NCBI GenBank assembly: GCA_964504645.1
Contig: CAZDGB010000312.1
Location: forward strand, 1-8,536
Origin: CAZDGB01 sp964504645
GTDB lineage: Bacteria; Planctomycetota; Planctomycetia; Planctomycetales; Planctomycetaceae
Direction: 5' to 3'
DNA length: 8,536 bases
The notes below the pieces were generated by a model. The model made no database searches, had not been told where the DNA came from, and worked only from the letters and a program-made list of their open reading frames with translations. Made by a program: the position numbers and the translations under genes. This document shows, piece by piece, positions 4,782 through 8,536 of the stretch (the stretch's first letter is position 1; every line of letters begins with the position of its first letter).

Positions 4782-7700
4782 TTATGCGGCCACCGATTTC
4801 TGGCTCCACCATTTGTCGCGGGGGATGAGGCCCAGCGCGATCAGGGGGAGTTGGGTGAACGTCAGGATGCAGAACAGCGTGAAGATGCGGCGGTCGAAGC
4901 CGTAGGAGTGGAGGCCGACGCTCAGCGCGTTCACGCCGAACCACGACCAGCTCACCACGATGTTCCCCGCGACGGCGAGGACGGCCAGGCCGCGCTCCTT
5001 CACCATGCCGCCCCAGCGGGCGTGCAGCGCCAGCGCGTTCCACAGGACGATCATCAAAGCGCCGTTCTCTTTCGGATCCCAGCCCCAGAAGCGGCCCCAG
5101 GAATCGTCGGCCCACAAGCCGCCGAGGACCGTGCCGACGAAACTGAAGAAGATCGAGAAGCAGAGCGTGCCGTACGTCATGCGGTTGAGGTCTTTCGACA
5201 ATTGCGGCGTGAGATACGGCGTGCAGAGGCCGACGAGAATATAGATCAGCCCGAACAGCCCGGCGAGATACGTCGTCGCGTAACCGAGCGTGATGCACGT
5301 CACATGGGTCGCCAGCCAGAACTGGGTATCGAGGACGGCCTGCATCACGCTGAACGTGTCGCTGCCATCGGATTCCAAACGCCACGCGATGAGCAACGTC
5401 GAATACCCGGCGACGGTGGCGACGACGTTGCCGAAGCCGACGCGGAACACGGCTTCCAGCACGAGGCCCAGCACCACGCAGCCCCAGCCGATGAAGACGG
5501 CGGAGGAATACAGGTTCGTCACCGGCGGCCGGCCGGAGATGTACATGCGGGAGATCAAGGCGACCGTGTGGATGATCAGGGCGAAGGCGGTGAGAGAGAA
5601 CGCGGTTCGGCCCGCCAAGCGCAATCCCGCGGGCCAGTTGAACGCGAGGCAGAGCCAGCCAATTGCGGCGATCACGAACGCGACAACGTACAACCCGATG
5701 GCGAGCGTCATCGGTTGGACGCGGTTGAAGTACGATTCGAAATCGATGCGCTGCAGATTCACTTCGGCGGGCGTCTGTTTGGCGTAGAGCGTGTGCAGTT
5801 TTTCAACTTCGCTGTTGAACTCGTCGGCCGCCTGAGAGCGACGGCGTTCGCGGTCCACCGATGATTCCCCGTCGACGGACGTGTTGCCGCGGGCGTAGGC
5901 GGAGTAGATTTTCTCCCACGATTCCTCGAACTCGTTCGCCGGCTGCTTCAATGCCTTTTTGCGGAAGTTCTCGAGCCAGGCGGAGGCGAACGTTTCCCAT
6001 TCCTCTTTGTCGTTCATCGGTGGAATGGCGAGCGGCGGATGCTGCTTCTTGAGCGCCTTCTGCATTTCCATGTTCATCATGAACTGCTGGATGATCGCTT
6101 CGCCTCCGCCTTCGACGTCGAGACGCGGCTCGGTGAACGACTGGAAGAGCTTGTCGACGACGCTGAGCTTCTCCCGCAGTTCGATGATCTTCTGCTGATA
6201 GAGGCTTTGATCGACGCCGGCGATCTTCGACGCGGCGTCGGCTTCCTTCATCAGCTTGGGGACCGACGGGAAGACTTCGGACAGGCTGTAGCGGAAGCCT
6301 TCGCGGCGTTCCAACCCGAGCAGTTCCTGGACTTCGAGGTTCTCGATGCGGATCACGTGATGCTGGCCGCCGAGCGACGGGACGGCCATCAGGTCGAGGA
6401 ACCATTTTACGGCGGGCTGGCGTTTCTCGTGGGCATCTTTGAACGACGCCTTGCCGGAGACCGCCAGCAGCGAGTGCCGGGCCAGCGTGTCGACCGGCTT
6501 GGCGCGGCCGTCGGCGACGATGGGAATCTCGCCGAAGCGGTACAGATCGAACTGGCCGGCTTTCGATACGGGCACGCGGGCCTGCATCGCCGTGCCGATG
6601 GCCGCAAGGGCAACGACGGCCGCGGGAAGGAGCCAACCGGCTGGGCCGAGTGAGGGCTGCGAACTCGCCAGCGAGATGGCGGGCTTGGCCGCGCGGCGGC
6701 GCGGGTCGTGGATGGCGACTTCCGTCTCGACCGCGGGCTCGCCGAGATGTTCGCTCCGACCGGCTTTTTGCAGAAACCGCATCAGCGTCATGCCGAAATG
6801 GGCCAGCATGCCGATGGCGACGATCATGCAACTGACGTAGGGAATCATCCAGCCGGTGTTGGTGACGACGGCGAGCGTGGTCGTTTCCTCGCCGGTCCGC
6901 AGGTCCTTGTTGTAGCCGCTCTGGTAAAACGTCTCGCCGGCGAAGCGCAGCGGGTTGTTCATCCAAATCTTCACGTCGCGGTCGTGGACGTTACGGGCCG
7001 CGTCGTTGAGGACGACGTCCGACGAGTAGTCGCGCGGCGTGCTGGTGCCGACGTAGTCGACCTTCCTGACGTCTTTCAGCGTGACGGCGTAGGGCTTGTA
7101 CGTCCGCTTGAAACGCAGGCCGACGCGGTACGTTTTGTCGCCAACGGTGACGTCCTGCGGATTGAGTTCGAGGCCGAAGAGGTACGTGCCGAGTTCTTCC
7201 TTGCCGTCGGGCGACGTGAGCTTCACGTACATTGCGGGGAGATCGAGCTTCCCGGACGTGCTGACGCCGGAGACTTGCGGGATTTCATCGAACGTGGCGA
7301 CGCGGCCGACGCCTTTGGTGCCGGTGGGAGTTTCATCGGATTTGAGATCGCGGATGTTGGAGTTCACCGCCAGCTTCACGACTTCCAGACGGAATGGCAA
7401 TTGGGCGTCGGCAATCGGCACATGCGATTTGAACGACTGCTGGAACGCGGCTCGCGGGACAACGAGGACGCGGTCTTCCTTCTCGTCTGCGGGATCGATC
7501 ACCGCCAGTTCCCAGGTGCGGATGTCGTGGACGAAGTTGACGGTTTCCCCTTCGGCGATCGGCATCTGGCCTTCGACGGCGAGAACCCCCACCAGGAGTT
7601 CGCCGAACATCATCAACCCGACGCCGCCGTGCAAAAGCACGATGCCGGCCCGCTTGCCGAAGACGAGCCAGCACCCGCCGAGGAGCACCAGCCCGGCGAC

Positions 7701-8441
7701 GGAGCCTTTGCTGAGTTGCCACAAAATCCGCATCGCCGAGTCGCCGAAGCGGACTTGCGTGACTTGATAGATCAGCCCGCCGGCAGCGAGCAGCCCGACC
7801 GTGAGCAGCAAGAGCATGAGGAGATGCGGCAAGCCGCGCGACTTCTGGTTGAACGCCAGCCACGACTTTGTCAGCAGCCAGCCAAGACCCAGCCAACTGG
7901 CGGCGAGCAGGCCGCGAATGACGAGCCAGAGCGAATCGTAGAGTTGCGATGCATCCTGCTGCACGCCGTCCTTGCTGGCGCCGTATTGGACGACAAGCCA
8001 CGTCAAGACGCCGCCGACCGCGATCACGCCGAGGCCGACGGCGAGGCGCAGACCGCGGGCGTGGACCTGGAAGCGCACGAGATGCGCGGCGACGAGGTTC
8101 AAAGCCATCACCGCGCCGATCATCCAGCCGCCAGGGAAGGGGATGACGAACCAATCGGGGAACGTCGGCCGCAGCGACGCGGGGAAGAACGTCGGCGGAA
8201 AGAAGATGTGCGGTTCGATCCACGCGATCGGAGCGCGGAAGTAAATACGGATCACATCCCAAATATCGCGGTCGACCTGGGCCAGTGTGCCGGCGAGCAC
8301 GATGAAAATCGCGAAGGCGAAGAGCGCCACCGTCAGCTTCAGCGACGCGAGCGGCTCCAGCACGAGCGCCCCGAACTGCGACCAGGTCAGCGCAGGACTC
8401 CGGACGTTCTCGGTTTCATTCCAGGTGAGTGGGGCGGACAT
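4782..8441 (-). CDS. Fused ResB-CcsA cytochrome c haem lyase (System II, CcsBA-type)
   Basis: This 1,219-residue inner-membrane protein exports haem and attaches it to CXXCH motifs of periplasmic cytochromes c. The ResB half spans about 1-560. It has TM1 at 33-54, a GGWMIGAVMALNLVAAH segment whose His120 fits the first transmembrane haem-ligand His, further membrane segments to about 288, a large periplasmic domain (about 290-530) and a closing TM (532-556). A linker and one TM (602-619) lead to a hydrophilic region of about 285 residues with GEIPIVADGRAKPVDTLARH (637-656). The CcsA half (910-1207) has the WWD haem motif WADDSWGRFWGWDPKEN (1110-1126). It is flanked by His1046 and His1178 (GLHSYG), with the second transmembrane His at 1140. 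All four expected haem-ligand histidines are thus present. I chose the ATG at 8441, with a weak AAGAG six bases upstream; the frame extends to 8501, but that part is translated homopolymer. The gene is transcribed alone here; its promoter is lost in the artefactual end. Confidence 0.95.
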   Translation of the reverse strand: MSAPLTWNETENVRSPALTWSQFGALVLEPLASLKLTVALFAFAIFIVLAGTLAQVDRDIWDVIRIYFRAPIAWIEPHIFFPPTFFPASLRPTFPDWFVIPFPGGWMIGAVMALNLVAAHLVRFQVHARGLRLAVGLGVIAVGGVLTWLVVQYGASKDGVQQDASQLYDSLWLVIRGLLAASWLGLGWLLTKSWLAFNQKSRGLPHLLMLLLLTVGLLAAGGLIYQVTQVRFGDSAMRILWQLSKGSVAGLVLLGGCWLVFGKRAGIVLLHGGVGLMMFGELLVGVLAVEGQMPIAEGETVNFVHDIRTWELAVIDPADEKEDRVLVVPRAAFQQSFKSHVPIADAQLPFRLEVVKLAVNSNIRDLKSDETPTGTKGVGRVATFDEIPQVSGVSTSGKLDLPAMYVKLTSPDGKEELGTYLFGLELNPQDVTVGDKTYRVGLRFKRTYKPYAVTLKDVRKVDYVGTSTPRDYSSDVVLNDAARNVHDRDVKIWMNNPLRFAGETFYQSGYNKDLRTGEETTTLAVVTNTGWMIPYVSCMIVAIGMLAHFGMTLMRFLQKAGRSEHLGEPAVETEVAIHDPRRRAAKPAISLASSQPSLGPAGWLLPAAVVALAAIGTAMQARVPVSKAGQFDLYRFGEIPIVADGRAKPVDTLARHSLLAVSGKASFKDAHEKRQPAVKWFLDLMAVPSLGGQHHVIRIENLEVQELLGLERREGFRYSLSEVFPSVPKLMKEADAASKIAGVDQSLYQQKIIELREKLSVVDKLFQSFTEPRLDVEGGGEAIIQQFMMNMEMQKALKKQHPPLAIPPMNDKEEWETFASAWLENFRKKALKQPANEFEESWEKIYSAYARGNTSVDGESSVDRERRRSQAADEFNSEVEKLHTLYAKQTPAEVNLQRIDFESYFNRVQPMTLAIGLYVVAFVIAAIGWLCLAFNWPAGLRLAGRTAFSLTAFALIIHTVALISRMYISGRPPVTNLYSSAVFIGWGCVVLGLVLEAVFRVGFGNVVATVAGYSTLLIAWRLESDGSDTFSVMQAVLDTQFWLATHVTCITLGYATTYLAGLFGLIYILVGLCTPYLTPQLSKDLNRMTYGTLCFSIFFSFVGTVLGGLWADDSWGRFWGWDPKENGALMIVLWNALALHARWGGMVKERGLAVLAVAGNIVVSWSWFGVNALSVGLHSYGFDRRIFTLFCILTFTQLPLIALGLIPRDKWWSQKSVAA

Positions 8442-8458
8442 GGGATGCTCTTTTTGTA

Positions 8459-8536
8459 GGGTGGGGGGGGGGGGGGGGGGCCCCCCCCCACCCCCCGCCA
8501 CAACGAGGGGGGGCGCCCCCCCCCCCCCCCCACCAA
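8459..8536. other. Homopolymer G/C low-complexity sequence, probable contig-end artefact
   Basis: From about 8459 to the end the sequence is almost only runs of G and C: a run of about 18 G joined directly to nine C, then further C runs, a short CCACAACGAG island and a long terminal C run. This is unlike the mixed GC-rich sequence everywhere else. It begins exactly where normal intergenic sequence (TTTTTGTAGGGTGGG) stops. It looks like poly-G read artefact or a misassembled contig end rather than genomic DNA; no feature should be called in it. Confidence 0.75.

Noticed and set aside
4737..8459. Very long plus-strand open frames (375 and 583 codons) opposite ccsBA
   Set aside because: Antisense shadows caused by high GC at third codon positions; their translations are low-complexity (Asp/Glu/Arg/Gly/Ala-rich), while the minus strand shows WWD, conserved His and membrane helices.
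8442..8501. Upstream start for ccsBA (8501)
   Set aside because: The added residues are Gly and Pro runs translated from the artefactual homopolymer end.
1..8536. Defence system, CRISPR array, toxin-antitoxin pair, biosynthetic cluster or prophage
   Set aside because: No nuclease, helicase, repeat-spacer, integrase, phage structural or biosynthetic enzyme signature was found in any frame; the window is mostly housekeeping and planctomycete surface-protein genes.

Overview
The window reads as a high-GC planctomycete chromosome segment (Pirellulales/Gemmatales-like). The evidence is a DUF1559 prepilin-like protein next to a short transthyretin-fold lipoprotein, a ResB-CcsA fusion of more than 1,200 residues, a long dispersed-type inverted repeat with GGAGTCCCGGCTTCAGCCGG arms, large intergenic gaps and many start codons with weak ribosome binding sites. 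The lineage is inferred from protein families only; no rRNA or tRNA gene is present.

Layout. 1-798 (-): the N-terminal 266 codons of ftsH, cut by the left edge just past the Walker A motif, with a good sigma70-type promoter at 847-875. 799-1434: a long gene-free gap. 1435-1524 (-): a candidate transposase C-terminal relic. 1565-1816 (+): an 83-aa protein with an L7/L12 C-terminal-domain-like motif. 1903-2394 (-) and 2573-3634 (-): a lipoprotein and a DUF1559 prepilin-like protein, separated by a terminator hairpin and a 29-bp-arm inverted repeat. 3635-4085: a gene-free leader region with palindromic candidate operators. 4086-4175 (+): a second transposase-tail relic. 4187-4417 (+): a 76-aa protein of unknown function. 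4550-4648 (+): a 32-aa, extremely basic peptide gene with an excellent RBS, its own candidate promoter and a strong downstream terminator. 4782-8441 (-): a fused ResB-CcsA (CcsBA-type) cytochrome c haem lyase. 8459-8536: homopolymer G/C sequence that looks like an assembly artefact at a contig end.

How the genes relate. FtsH (membrane proteolysis) and CcsBA (haem export and attachment to periplasmic cytochromes c) are housekeeping envelope functions. The DUF1559 and lipoprotein pair is a typical planctomycete surface-protein arrangement. The small proteins between them have no assigned role. I see no defence system, CRISPR array, prophage or complete insertion sequence. The least explained coding feature is the 32-aa basic peptide. 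The most distinctive known protein is the CcsBA fusion, which has extra membrane segments and a large insert between its two halves.
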